Positions 11,850 through 22,492 of a stretch of 64,000 bases of DNA are shown here, piece after piece. Where the stretch lies: NCBI GenBank assembly GCA_963970005.1, contig CAXAMN010018668.1, positions 162,774 through 226,773 on the forward strand, in the 5' to 3' direction. Made by a program: the position numbers and the translations under genes. Each line of letters begins with the position of its first letter. Position 1 is the stretch's first letter. This DNA is from Durusdinium trenchii. Its lineage: Eukaryota > Sar > Dinophyceae > Suessiales > Symbiodiniaceae. Under the pieces are notes generated by a model that saw nothing but the letters and a program-made list of their open reading frames with translations, ran no database searches and was not told the DNA's origin.

Positions 11850-13560
11850 TTGTGTGCTTAAATTTGGTCATGGCAGGGTCTGTTAATAATGGCCTATAGC
11901 AAATTGCCAGTAGCCTATAAATGAGTAGATCTACCAAAACATGGGGGATGTACGATAGGCATAGTGTAATTCACAACCAGCCCTTATAAAGCAATAAAAA
12001 AGAGAGAAGTAACAAAAGTTTAGCCAACTCATAGTGATTGGGTTCTGAAAAAGATTGCTCAAACGGCGGTTATATTATGTTCTCCTTTTCACCCGTTTCT
12101 CCCTCCACAATGAAGACACATGATACTTAGTATTTTTTCTCCCTTTTCTCCATCCACACTGATAATAAATCATTATAGTTCCTGGGATTTGGACTTTGGC
12201 AGCCCACCAACACAAAAACAAATCACACATTGTGACATTGATTGAACATATAGTGATTTTTTAAGTAGATTTACAAAAGCCATGGAGCAATGGAATGTAA
12301 CATGTAACATATGCCACAATTGTAAAAGGTGTGCATTGTTCACTGCAGGCATGTGTTGTTTCTTTGAGTGAATGTGTGTTTTGCTGATTGTTTGTGTGTA
12401 CTGTTTTCCGTTTTTTTCTTTTTTTTTTCGGAAATGTTTGCGTTTTATGAAAAGAGGACTGGAAACGTAATTTTGTATATCACCAAGATCCCCATTTTAT
12501 AAGGAGTTCCTCAAGGGGTATCATTTTATAAGGAGTCCCTCAAGGGGTATCATTTTATAAGCAAACAAGTGTGGGTATATATTTAGTTTTTTTGCAGACG
12601 ACTAAACATCAAAATCCTTCAGGTTCCTAAATATGATTTTCAAAAATCATACGTACAAAAAATAACTTCAGGTTCCTAGGTTTTCATGTATTTAGACATT
12701 CCTTTAAAAAACTATCTGTTTAGTTGTGCGGCCTATTGAAAAATACAAACACAATAAATATATTGTCTTTTTAGTTTTGCACCCTTAAAAAACAAAAAAC
12801 TAAATATGTCGGTTTTTTGTGTTGCATCCTTGAAAAAAACACTAAAAAGCACTAAATATTTGTTTTTTGTTTTGCGGCCTTTTAACAAGCACTAAAAAAA
12901 CTAAATATTTAGTTTTTTGTTTTGCTGCATTTAAAGAAAAGGAAACACTAAAACCACTAAATATTTAGTTTGTTTTAGTTGTTTAAGTGTTTTTTGTTTT
13001 TTAGTTGTTTTATTAAAGGCCGCTTTTTTTAGAATTTCCAAATGCCTGGAAACCTTGAATCCTGAAGGATTTAGTGTTTTTAGTTTTTTTTGTTTTTTCT
13101 TTTCTTTTTTTAGGCCGCAAAACTAAAAAACTAAATATTTAGTTTTTTTTTTGGTGTTTTTAGTTTTTTTTGTTTTTTTTTAGAATTTCTAAATGCCTGG
13201 AAACCTCGAAACCTGAAGGATTTATTTGTTTCGTTTTTTGTAAGACCGCAAAACACAAAAAAACATGTGTAGTTGTTTCCTATTTTTTTGTAGGTCTCAA
13301 CAACAGAATATTAAAAAAAATAAACAAAATAATTGGTTTTCGTTGTTTGATATATATATAATTTGTTTTACATAATTTGAAGTTTCCTTTTATATATAGT
13401 ATGATAATATATTAGAAAAAATAGTACGTTACATTATACATGGAGGTCCCTCGTACATATATATATATATCCATGGATTTACAGGAGGGTCCCTTGCCTT
13501 TGAGCAACTTTGAATGACTTGCCTGGTTCAGCACACTAAGGTGTCTTTGGCCTTACGAGC
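11850..13560. repeat. AT-rich low-complexity region
   Basis: Holds a roughly 33-bp direct repeat (CCTCAAGGGGTATCATTTTAT, two copies and a part, 12,490-12,560). From about 12,600 to 13,320 it holds degenerate repeats built from CTAAATATTTAGTTTTTTG with GGCCGCAAAAC variants. No gene is supported. ORFs here are lysine/phenylalanine-rich artefacts. Confidence 0.75.
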
Positions 13561-13860
13561 TGTCTTCATCCAGCCTACCAGTGCTCCCCTCAAATTGCGC
13601 CCTCTACGTAAGCGGAAGGCCCACAGCCCTAGTAGCATCCTTGCTCCTAGGCTGGTTAGATGGCACCTCTGGACCCACTGAAGCGCAACTCTTCCGTATG
13701 ATTGCATACGCCAATCATGTTTACGTGGAATGTAGTTTTAATAGTAATACCAAAAAAGGGTTCAAAGAGGTTTCAAACAAATAGAACGAAAGGCAAACAC
13801 AACGATGTATGAGATCATTACGTGATATGAATGCGTGCCAATCGGGATGATCCACCTCCA

Positions 13861-14600
13861 CTAATTCCTAACGACCGATCTACCCAACAGGCCCTGGTCT
13901 TCGGCGCTCCTCACCCGCGACCCGTTGCACCCGCTCGGCCGCTGGGGAGTTGAACCTCACAACATTTCAGAAATGGAGCTGAGAGCATCTGACGCTTTAT
14001 GGTTGGGTTTTACCAAATTCTACCACCATCATTGACACTCATTATCAAATCTTGCGCACTTCAACAAGTAGAACATCGGCCTCCTACCAGTGCATTCTGT
14101 GCTGATGGGCCCCTCATCAGTAATCCCCGGCCTCCAAACTGATTCGCTGCTTCCAGGTGAGGCATCCACAACAATCAGCTGCCAGCCTTGAATCGAACGC
14201 AGTGCAACTATAAAGACGCCATCCAAACAGCAACACGATCTTCTGCAAACCCTATTAAAGCCGCGTAGAATATTGCTAATCTCAGAAGTCACCACCTTCC
14301 CAGGATACAACCATGGCTGTAACATGCCAAGCAGCCACCCAGGATGGCCATCGCATGGTCCCTGAAGAAGGTGGGGAACTTTGGTGGCACCTGTCCACCT
14401 AGGCCGCACAGCTTAAATTTAAGAAAAAACCGTGCTTCCTTTGCACGTGCTTTCTGGGAGACTTGAGGTATTGGAAGTGCTTGCCTGCATGTGCTTTTGA
14501 AATGAGGGCCCTGAAAGAAAGAAGAGCTTTCATCAGCTTCATCCAGGAATCCATTACATTCCATAAACACGGCAATATAATTGGACCTGATGCTGGTGGG
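13861..14600 (-). CDS. Gene E, three 3' exons, unknown protein
   Basis: Not recognised. Exons 14600-14296, 14242-14088 and 13955-13861 join at phases 2 and 1. The introns are 53 nt (GGGAAG|GTGGTG to TTTGCAG) and 132 nt (CACTG|GTAGGAGG to TTGTGAG). The terminal exon is 31 codons including TAG at 13861-13863. The first exon encodes YIAVFMECNGFLDEADESSS and a lysine/phenylalanine-rich part. The second encodes FIVALRSIQGWQLIVVDA. The first-exon acceptor TTGATTTGTCAG implies further 5' exons, and the inverted-repeat element at 14,667 would then lie in the next intron. Confidence 0.6.
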
Positions 14601-14666
14601 CTGACAAATCAATACATATCAAAACCATAATATAATATGTATATACACACGTATATACTGTATATA

Positions 14667-15329
14667 GCGACGGACTGAAACTTAGAATGACGTACCACTC
14701 ATCGACGCAGGTCCAAAACTCAGGCGAAAACACCCGAAGCGGGGGGAGGAGGACCCCTGTTGTAGGTAAGATTAGCTGCAGAAAGGCCTTTTCGGGGCAT
14801 CACATAGAATGTCGCGCCCCAAAAGTCATCGACGCACTGATTTTGTTACAGTATCTCTTTTGGACATGTCAATTTGTAGGGGTAGATTAGCTGCGGTATA
14901 CATACAACCGTTTGTTTACCAGAATCACCAGGCATGCAGGCTGGTCCAAGGAAAGGGCAAGATCAGATTCCAAGGACAGGGAATTACAGTGTGTGTATAT
15001 ATATATATACAGTACTTGCAAGCAAACTGGAAAAAGAAGCGCTGCAGTTCTTTGCTTCTAGCATGAATTCGGTATCATTCATAAATTTGCGACGGACTGA
15101 AACTTAGCATGTCGGAGGTTCGCCATCAGAGTTTACGATATGTTGGTGAGATTTTTGCGATGCGTTCTGAAAAAAACACATTTTCGATGATCGCACTTAG
15201 AATCCCGAACGCGTTATTGCCGTGCGGCATTCTAAGTGGGCCCCAAAAACAGCGTTGTTGGCCGTCATTCTAAGTGCGTAGGTAAACTCTGATGGCGAAC
15301 TGACGTCATTCTAAGTTTCAGTCCGTCGC
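14667..15329. mobile_element. Nested terminal-inverted-repeat (MITE-like) element
   Basis: The outer arms 14667-14693 and 15303-15329 are perfect 27-bp inverted repeats (GCGACGGACTGAAACTTAGA...). TATATA flanks both sides, consistent with a TA-type target. An inner pair, 15089-15136 and 15282-15329, gives a 241-bp element sharing the right end. The left outer arm is then a second, partly lost copy. CATTCTAAGT occurs several times between the inner arms. No transposase is encoded, so it would be non-autonomous. Confidence 0.8.
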
Positions 15330-15728
15330 TATATATAATATACTCATATTCTCACATACTGATGTGCATCATCAACAAGCAACCTCGAAACAAACACAAT
15401 GTGAGGTGGCCAGTCCGGGCTAAGCAGCCAAACCAATTTCTAGATTCTTGGAGACAGGGTGACTTGACCAAATCAGTCCCTTTGTGGGATGTCCTTTTCG
15501 TTTTCTTATTGGAAAAAAATTCGGGATTGGAACCGCTGCAGATTAAGCAAGAGCAAGAAGTCCTGCCACTTGAGGCAACTGCTGAAAGGGATCGGCGTCG
15601 GCCTTGCTAAGTAAAACCAGGAGCGTCCAACGTCGCACCTGGGTGGTTCGGGCAGTTCGGTAAGGAAACATCAGCCGTTGAACATTCGAGAATAGAACGT
15701 GTAGGCCTTCAACTTGGCACATGAAAGA

Positions 15729-16086
15729 TCACGAAGGTATAGCTGCATAGGACCTGCAAGGGTTTGCTAGGATATTTATGGATGTTGGAAGCTCTAGCCT
15801 CGCAAAGTTCTCCAAGGGCTCCAGCCCAAACGTTGCGTACTGTGCGAAAGTGAATGCAGCCCATCGGGTCATCCTTCACCTGCATTGAGCATGGGGCGTC
15901 TTCCATAGCGTGCCAGGGTCATTGTTGCATTCGCCTCCCAGCACCCAAATACCTGAGGGGCGCATCAAAGTGCTGGCAGCATGAAGAATGGCGTCTGCAA
16001 GCTTGTTCAATCCCATTGCAAACTGCCCAATGACCCGAGCTTCTAAAGAGTTCCCCAGCTCAGTATTATATGGCCTGCTGTCGTTG
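15729..16086 (-). CDS. Two-exon 3' gene fragment, unknown protein
   Basis: Not recognised. An exon ending at 15880 (CAATGCAG|GTGAAG, phase 2) joins 15798-15729 through an 81-nt intron ending TTTGCGAG. The second exon is 23 codons with a TGA stop. The upstream exon is strongly protein-like (FAMGLNKLADAILHAAS, GIWVLGGECNNDPGTLW). Its acceptor is probably ACGACAG near 16086. GGECNND faintly recalls the GDFN motif of endonuclease/exonuclease/phosphatase proteins, but that is too weak to assign. Between this gene and the 15.33 kb element lies unannotated sequence. Confidence 0.45.
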
Positions 16087-16254
16087 ATATTTCACCAATC
16101 AACCACAGAACCTGTCTTGGATTGGATTTGTTACGTCAAGTCCCGATTCTGCCTTCAACCAATTTTGGGAAAGTTACATTAATTAGCTTTCAGGTCCGCA
16201 AGTTTGACAATGAATCCGCCGACCCCACTCGTGGGATGAGGCGTGACTGTTGAT

Positions 16255-16425
16255 GAAGGCTAAGGCTATATGATTAAGGCTAAGGCTGAGGCTAGGCTAA
16301 GGCTAAGGCTATACCTCCCCTACCCCTCCGGAGCCTTGTTGCAGTGACGAAAAGGTCCCGAGATTTGTACAAGATTTGCGCAAGATTTGTCCAAGATTTG
16401 TGCAAGATTTTGCCAAATGTATTGG
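16255..16425. repeat. Short tandem repeats
   Basis: (AAGGCT)n-like units at 16258-16312 are followed by CAAGATTTGTS 12-bp repeats at 16365-16420. Confidence 0.8.
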
Positions 16426-16549
16426 TTTGCTTCTTACTGGCGATTGGGGCACCAACTCCACCCGCGCGGGAAAATAAGCACGGTCCCTAAATGGTCCCGG
16501 GCTCGAATCCCGGGCTGGTCGCGGCCTGGTCCCTGCTAGTGCTCTTGGT

Positions 16550-17240
16550 TTTTCTCAGATTTTGTAATGTGTTCCGCTGGAATTCTAAGATTTTCAAAGG
16601 TTTTTGTAAGATTTACTCATGCCTTTCAGGTCTTTTGCGAGGTTTTTTCCAGCATTTTCTGTGGTTCTTCTAGGTAGTTCTGCGGTTGTCTAAAGTCTCC
16701 ATGTTGTTTTTTGGGTTCCCAGATTTTCAACAAACTATACAAGCATAGACGCCAAACAGCATCAAAAATCGATTTCTTGGTTCGCCCTACTTTCACCCCA
16801 AGAGCAAACTGCTTCATCATCGCTATCTGTCCGGCCACACTCCTCTCCAGTAAGCCGGGCCACAGAGACCAGCCACAGAGTTCAGGGGCGCGGCCAAGAC
16901 AAGGACAAGAGGAGGACAAGACCCGGACACAGAGCCGGGCCACAGAGACCAGCCACAGAGTTCAGGGGCGCGGCCAAGACAAGGACAAAAGGAGGACAAG
17001 ACCCGGACACAGAGCCGGCCACAGAGCCCAGCCACAGAGTTCAGGGGCGCGGCCAAGACAAGGACAAGAGGAGGACAAGAAGAGGACAAGGCCCAGGCAC
17101 AGAGCCCAGCACAGAGGACAAAAGGAGGACAAGAGCCCAGTAAGAGCCCTGCTCTCTTTCTCTTTCTCTTTCTCTTTCTCTTTCTCTTTCTCTTTTTCTT
17201 TCTTTCTTTCTTTCCTTCTGTCTTTCTTTCTTTCTTTCTT

Positions 17241-17272
<32 letters not shown>

Positions 17273-17393
17273 TCTCTTAAGTGTCTCTTTCTCTGTCTTT
17301 CTCTCTGCAGAGCGCGCTGTGAGCGCGCCTTTCTGGAGCGTATTTCAGAGCGCGCCAGAGCGCGCCGTCCAAAGCACACGCGCGCGTGCCCTG

Positions 17394-17424
<31 letters not shown>

Positions 17425-19010
17425 ACTTTCTCTTTAAGTTTCTCTTTCTCTGTCTTTCTCTCTGCAGAACGCTGCCAGCGCGCCTTTCTGGAGCGTGAGC
17501 GCGCCGTCCAAATCACACGAGCGGCTCGCCCTTTCTCTTTCTCTTTCTCTTTCTCTCTCTCTCTCTTTCTCATTAAGTTTCTCTTTCTCTGTCTTTCTCT
17601 CTGCAGAGCGCGCTCTAAGCGCCTTTCTGGAGCGTGAGCGCGCCGTCCATAGCACAAGAGCGCACGCGCGCTCGCCCTGCTTTCTTTCTTTCTTTCTGTC
17701 TTTCTTTCTTTCTTTCTTTCTGTCTTTCTCTCTCTCTCTCTCTCGCACTCTCTCTCTCTCTCTCTCTTTCTCTTCAAGTTTATCTTTCTCTGTCTTTCTC
17801 TCTGTAGAGCACGCTCTGAGCGCGCCTTTCTGGGGCGTATGGAGTTCAGGGGCGCGGCCAAGAGGAGGACAAGAGGAGGACACAGAGTTGACAGAGTTCA
17901 GGGGCGCGGCCAAGAGGAGGACAACGAGGACAAGAGGAGGACAAGGCGTGGACACAGAGCCCAGCCACACAGCCCAGCCACAGAGTTGACAGAGTTCACG
18001 GCAAGGAGGGCAAGAGGAGGACAAGGCCTGGACACAGAGCCCAGCCACACAGCCCAGCCACAGAGTTGACAGAGTTCATGGCAAGAGGAGGACAAGGCCT
18101 GGACACAGAGCCCAGCCACAGAGCCCAGCCAGAGAGTTGACAGAGTTCAGGGCGCGGCCAAGAAGAGAACAAGAGGAGGACAAGGCCCACCCACAGAGCC
18201 CAGCCACAGAGTTGACAGGGTTCAGGGCGCGGCCAAGAAGAGAACAAGAGGAGGACAAGGCCGGACACAGAGCCCAGCCACAGTTGACAGAGTTCAGGAG
18301 GAAAAGGGCTGGACACAGAGTTGGCAGAGTTGAGGGGCGCGGCCAAGAGGAGGACAAGGCCCAGCCACAGAGCCCAGAGTTCATAGCAAGAGGAGGGGGA
18401 GGACAAGAGGAGGAGAAGTGAGGACAAGGCCAGCCACGGAGCCCAGCCACAGAGTTGACAGAGTTCATGGCAAGAAGAGAACAAGAGGAGGACAAGGCCC
18501 GGACACAGAGCCCAGCCNNNNNNNNNNCAGGGGCGCGGCCAAGAGGAGGACAAGAGGAGGACAAGGCCCAGCCATAGAGCCCAGCCCAGAGCCCAGCCAC
18601 GGAGCCCAGCCACAGAGTTCAGGGGCGCGGCCAGTGAGCGTGGCCAGCTCTTTTCTTTCTAAGATAGAACCCCAACAGTAAACTGTTTGGGGAAAAATGC
18701 TAACCCATTTTCCTCGATGTTCAATCGTTTTCCGCTGGATTTCAAAGATTTTCTAAGGAGTTTCTGTAAGATTTACTCATACCTTTCGTACCTTGTGCGA
18801 GGATGTTTCTAGGATTTTCTCTGCTTGTCTAGGGCCTCCGTGTTGTCTTTTTGGGTTCCCAGATTTTCAAAGAAAAATACTAACCCATTTTCATCGATTT
18901 TCTAACATTGTCCGCTGGATTTCTAGAATTTGCAAAGGTTTTTGTAAGACTTACTCATGCCTTTCAGGTCTTTTGCCAGGGTTTCTTCCAGCCACTTCCC
19001 TGGGGGTCGG
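16550..19010 (+). repeat. About 170-bp unit flanking a minisatellite on both sides
   Basis: A unit with TTCCGCTGGATTTC, TTGTAAGATTTACTCATGCC, TTTCAGGTCTTTTGCGAGG and TTGGGTTCCCAGATTTTCAA occurs at about 16560-16735, 18720-18870 and 18890-19000. The large GC/CT-rich minisatellite sits between the first and second copies, as if inserted into or amplified inside a tandem array. Confidence 0.75.
16850..18660 (+). repeat. Complex minisatellite with CTTT/CT tracts
   Basis: Two interleaved families. The first has units with CACAGAGTTCAGGGGCGCGG and CCAAGAGGAGGACAAG (16,860-17,130 and 17,840-18,630). The second has four copies of a 130-190 bp unit made of a long CTTT/CT tract, then TCTCTCTGCAGAGCGCGCT and CGCCTTTCTGGAGCG (17,150-17,840). 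The long ORFs on both strands are repeat artefacts. A 10-N gap lies at 18518-18527. Confidence 0.9.
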
Positions 19011-19302
19011 CGGCTGCCAAGCGTTAGCCTGGTTAAATATGTTTTCTCTTGACATTTCACAGCTTCAATTCCCACTGATGGTCAGGGATAATGATTGGGC
19101 ATAGCAAAGGTCACAACAACGTCAGTGCCACACACCCGGAAGGTATCCCTTGAAGTCAGCGGCTCAAAAAGGATGCCCGATTAATCTTGCTACACCACAA
19201 ATCACAAGCTAAAGGGAGCATATGTGTAGATACAGTACATAATATTACTTCACATGGAGCTGCCATTCACTGCCGTAACTCTGCAAATGCCAGAACTCAT
19301 AC

Positions 19303-19365
19303 CAGACAAGTTGCAGCCTTCCTTGTCCACAACAGTCGGCGAGTGTGCGACCTTGACCCGAGATG
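19303..19365 (-). CDS. Single candidate exon
   Basis: Sixty-three nt open in one frame (VAHSPTVVDKEGCN) between an acceptor AATTAATAG and a strong donor TCTG|GTATGAGT. It enters with two bases of a codon and leaves in phase 1. It lies 3' of the stop of the next upstream gene, so it would belong to a separate downstream gene. Unrecognised. Confidence 0.35.
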
Positions 19366-19584
19366 CTATTAATTGTTCACTGGCAAGTATCATGAGAGTG
19401 AACTGGGCGCGGCAAATGACTTACTAGAAATGGCCAGGTTCTAAACTTGTTGTCAGCCTTTGAAACGCTGATGATGAAATGCCTTTGCATTGGCTCCCGG
19501 ACCAAGATCAAGCTCACGGCAAGACTTTTGAAGGACTTTAATTATCAACAACCAATGTTTTGTGTTGTATGACAATTTTATGGT

Positions 19585-19740
19585 TCATACTATGTCATCA
19601 AATTTTAGTCGAAACCCATCATGACACTTGCATTCAACCCCCCCGCGCAATATGGGATGCCGCACCAAAGGGAACAGCCGCGTGTGGTCTTGAGACAAGA
19701 CACCGGTGACTTGCTCCCAGTCCTCCCCGGTCTTTGAGAC
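19585..19740 (-). CDS. Terminal exon of gene F, unknown protein
   Basis: Fifty-two codons including TGA, entered in phase 0 after GTGACTGAAG. It reads SKTGEDWEQVTGVL and GGVECKCHDGFRLKFDDI. The acidic and lysine-rich pattern and the absence of stops make it convincing as an exon, but I do not recognise a domain. An upstream candidate exon lies at about 19,998-19,857 (FVKPIDARTALNDAAFGYEI). I could not fix the junction between them. Confidence 0.5.
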   Translation of the reverse strand, partial: VSKTGEDWEQVTGVLSQDHTRLFPLVRHPILRGGVECKCHDGFRLKFDDIV

Positions 19741-20334
19741 CTTCAGTCACAGCAACCCGATGTTCTCTTCGAAATGTCAGCCACCCTCACAGCAACCAGG
19801 ATGTTCGGTGATTCCTTTCCAAAGTATGGCTAAGGGGAATGTTTGTATCACTTGAAATTAACTCATGTGATTTTTCGCGCAAGTGTCCTTGGCATGCAAG
19901 TCGTGTCCTGGTTTTGTGAGTATTTCATAGCCGAATGCAGCATCATTGAGGGCAGTTCGTGCATCGATGGGCTTGACGAAACCGGAAACTGAGGCAGCAA
20001 AGGATGCTTGCAGATTGGAGATGTATTATATAATTTAATGCAACTCAACTCAGTCAGTATTTAACCTTCACACTGTTGTGGAAGCACCTGCTCATTACCA
20101 AGCAGTGTAGCTCATCACGGAATTCATCCCTGAATTGGCTTGGCCTGTACTTTTTACCATTGTGGACATCATGGTTGCGATGTTGCGATTGTCAGTCTTC
20201 CACCGGCGAGAAGAGCTGTCGCTCGTACCGAACACTTCATTTCGGGCCCATTGCCATCAGCATGCATGGTGCGTCTCACAGCATCAACATCCATCAAGGT
20301 GCTCATGGCATGAAACGGCTGTGAGGCTCCGGAC

Positions 20335-20505
20335 AGTACTACTAGGACTAGGAGCAAGAAGCTTCTAGTATTCTAGTAGCGAGGTGCATCGCTACTAGTA
20401 ACAAGGGCATCGCTACTAGGAGCAAGAAGCTACTACAGTAGTAGCTCCTGGCATTGCTACTAGTAACAAGAAGCTACTAGTAACAAAGGGCATCGCTACT
20501 AGTGC
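20335..20505. repeat. R1 dispersed repeat, copy 3
   Basis: Four to five units alternating CTACTAGGAGCAAGAAG, CTACTAGTAACAAGGGCATCG and GTAGCTCCTGGCATTG. The minus-strand Kelch-like exon reads into its edge and takes its stop codon from it. Confidence 0.85.
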
Positions 20506-20635
20506 CAGCTCTGAGGCTGCGGGCCCAAGTGTCTGCCAGGCAATCACCATGGGCAAGACCGCCATACAAAAGTAGGGTGCCATTCACGAAATGTACCATG
20601 GCCTGGCTCCAGGGCTCGAAGAGGGAGACGAGTCT
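20477..20635 (-). CDS. Exon with a Kelch-like motif
   Basis: Fifty-three codons including TAG, entered in phase 0 after AAGCTGAG. It reads QAMVHFVNGTLLLYGG followed by LADTWA. The pairing of a hydrophobic strand, GG, and about ten residues later a D-T-W is the signature of one Kelch beta-propeller blade. Kelch proteins are usually scaffolds with several blades. Another blade-like start (FTPREGAGMLGKAKW) lies at about 20,870-20,930 on the same strand. The final eight codons are R1 repeat sequence, so the true exon may end earlier at a splice donor and continue towards gene F. That junction is unresolved. Confidence 0.45.
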   Translation of the reverse strand, partial: RLVSLFEPWSQAMVHFVNGTLLLYGGLAHGDCLADTWARSLRAGTSSDALCY

Positions 20636-20985
20636 CTCAGCTTGTCACGAGGTTTGTCGTCCCGATGATCTTAAGCCATTTTAGACAAGATCAAGTCTCG
20701 ATTCAACACTTCGAGGCAAGTCTTCTAAGTGAACAATAGTGACAACCACGATGGAAACCTCGAATATGATTTAGCTCCCATTGCCATGGTAGACATTGCA
20801 GGCTTGCCCGACACCACAACCTTGAGCCGGCTTTAAACATCTCTCGTCAACTCCACTTGGCTTTTCCAAGCATCCCTGCCCCTTCTCTTGGTGTGAAGCG
20901 TGGCTCTCGGAAGTTGGGATAACGCCTCAGGACCAAATGGGGCCTCTTGGTCAGGAGTGATGACTGCGAAAGTCACTAGCAGTAA

Positions 20986-21897
20986 CTACAGTAGCCCATA
21001 GACCCCATAGACCTCGCCAGCAGCAAATTTACAAACAAAATATACAAAAACAATAAAATTATATACAGTAAGAACATCTTGCCTTTGGATGCCCTTTTGA
21101 TGTGCTTCCATGTGCTTCCTGGGTTGCTGTGTCGCAATCCCTTCAGCCCAACATAGTTGGGGCTCGACAAGAACGGTCAAATGCTGCTCAGAAACAACGC
21201 TTTCTGTTCGAACAACCCTCGTCCACTCTGGGCTCCCCTGCAGGTATGCAGCCATCCGTTCAAAACGCGAGGGTGCGCTTCGGAAGACGTAGTCATTTCC
21301 GCCGAACCTGTCTTCAATGGATTTGGATGTTTTCTTTGGATCTGGAGCACAAATGTTCTTGTGGCTTTTCCTTCAACATTCAGCAGTCAAATTCTGCTCG
21401 AAGGCTTTTAGGAATAAATGGCAGCATATTCCTCAGAGAGAAATGCTATCCGATATCCAATTGCCCGTGCTAGGATCTATATAGTGCATTCTATTTAAGA
21501 CTTGTGGAGACTGCAGGATTCTGGGCTGTTGGCCCAGTTTTGGATCTTGGATTGTCAAAGCGGCCGCCCATCGACCCACTGAGCAACCGGCCCTGGAAAG
21601 GGATTTCCAGCCTTGGCGGACTTGGAACCCTTCCTTCTTGACGCCAGCACGACACTCGATGAGAAGCCCTAGTAGACTGCTGGTGCATGACGCATACAGG
21701 TGATGAGTGCGCAAAAACATGCTTTCTAATATACACACTATCAATCCTAATGGATTATATACTGTTAATCCGATTGAAGATTGCAATGGACTTGCGACTG
21801 CAGGACATTTTCGAGAGGTGTTGGCGGTGTGGCACGATAGCGGGCTCTCGTGTATCCGGGCAGTCAATATCAACTTTTGGTCCAATCCCACAATCAT
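20986..21897 (-). CDS. Candidate exons downstream of gene G
   Basis: Two open stretches look coding. A frame entered at 21237 after a good acceptor (CATACCTGCAG) reads PEWTRVVRTESVVSEQ and runs to about 21,080 before losing character. A 154-codon frame at 21897-21433 reads KKEGFQVRQGWKS and HYIDPSTGNWISDS near its end. Neither is recognised. Same-strand exons at 22282-22145 and 22070-21994 may belong with them. Phases do not settle the order. Confidence 0.3.
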
Positions 21898-21993
21898 ACA
21901 GGTCCAGTCTAAGTACTTCTCGCTTCATCAAGCCGCCCTGGGGCCGATCTGTAAGTATGCTCAGACCGGCATCCAATGTTTGACATGTTTTAC

Positions 21994-22282
21994 TTCGGAA
22001 AGTGGGTCAAGCTCCAGGGAAGATCCTACCGTTGGACGACCACGGTGAATGGCAAGAGCTGTTTCTTCCACTGGCAGGTATATGCAATACAAATGTTCAA
22101 CAGATGCAACAAGATTCCTCAAAGCCCTCTTCTCAGCGCTTCACCAAGTCTTTGAACACGCCCGGTTCGATGTTCACGGTCACATCCCGAGAATAGCCTG
22201 GTTGACGCACGTCGTGCATGACACATGCCGCATCACGCAACAACCATTTCAATGGAATGTCAACATTGTTAGCATGCCTCAA
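21994..22282 (-). CDS. Two candidate exons, unknown protein
   Basis: Exon 22282-22145 (46 codons) reads NVDIPLKWLLRDAACVMHD and DVTVNIEPGVFKDL and ends at TTG|GTGAAG. Exon 22070-21994 follows the acceptor TATACCTGCCAG and reads LAIHRGRPTVGSSLELD, ending GAA|GTAAAA. The phases of the two as drawn do not match, so one boundary is wrong or an exon is missing. They begin about 210 bp below the stop of gene G, on the same strand. Confidence 0.4.
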
Positions 22283-22492
22283 CTCGATTGCAAACAATGC
22301 CCACATCACCAACCAACCTCCGAAACATGGGCAGTGATACTGTGTTTGATTGATTTTTGGGATGTTGCCGCAAGCCTTTCTATAATGTTTTGACACGCTT
22401 TGACAATGTGAGGTTTCATCCTTGAAATCTGACATCATAGAATAGAGGTGATACATCTGACATTGCGCTTATAACAAACAACTGTGTGACAA

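Noticed and set aside
16258-16312. AAGGCT repeats and GGTAGGGTAA near 10.1 kb as telomere-like DNA
   Set aside because: Neither is a run of TTTAGGG. The first is a simple repeat and the second is part of a dispersed unit.
16711-18681. Several 100-200 codon ORFs, both strands
   Set aside because: They are translations of CT tracts and GGACAAGAG minisatellite units.
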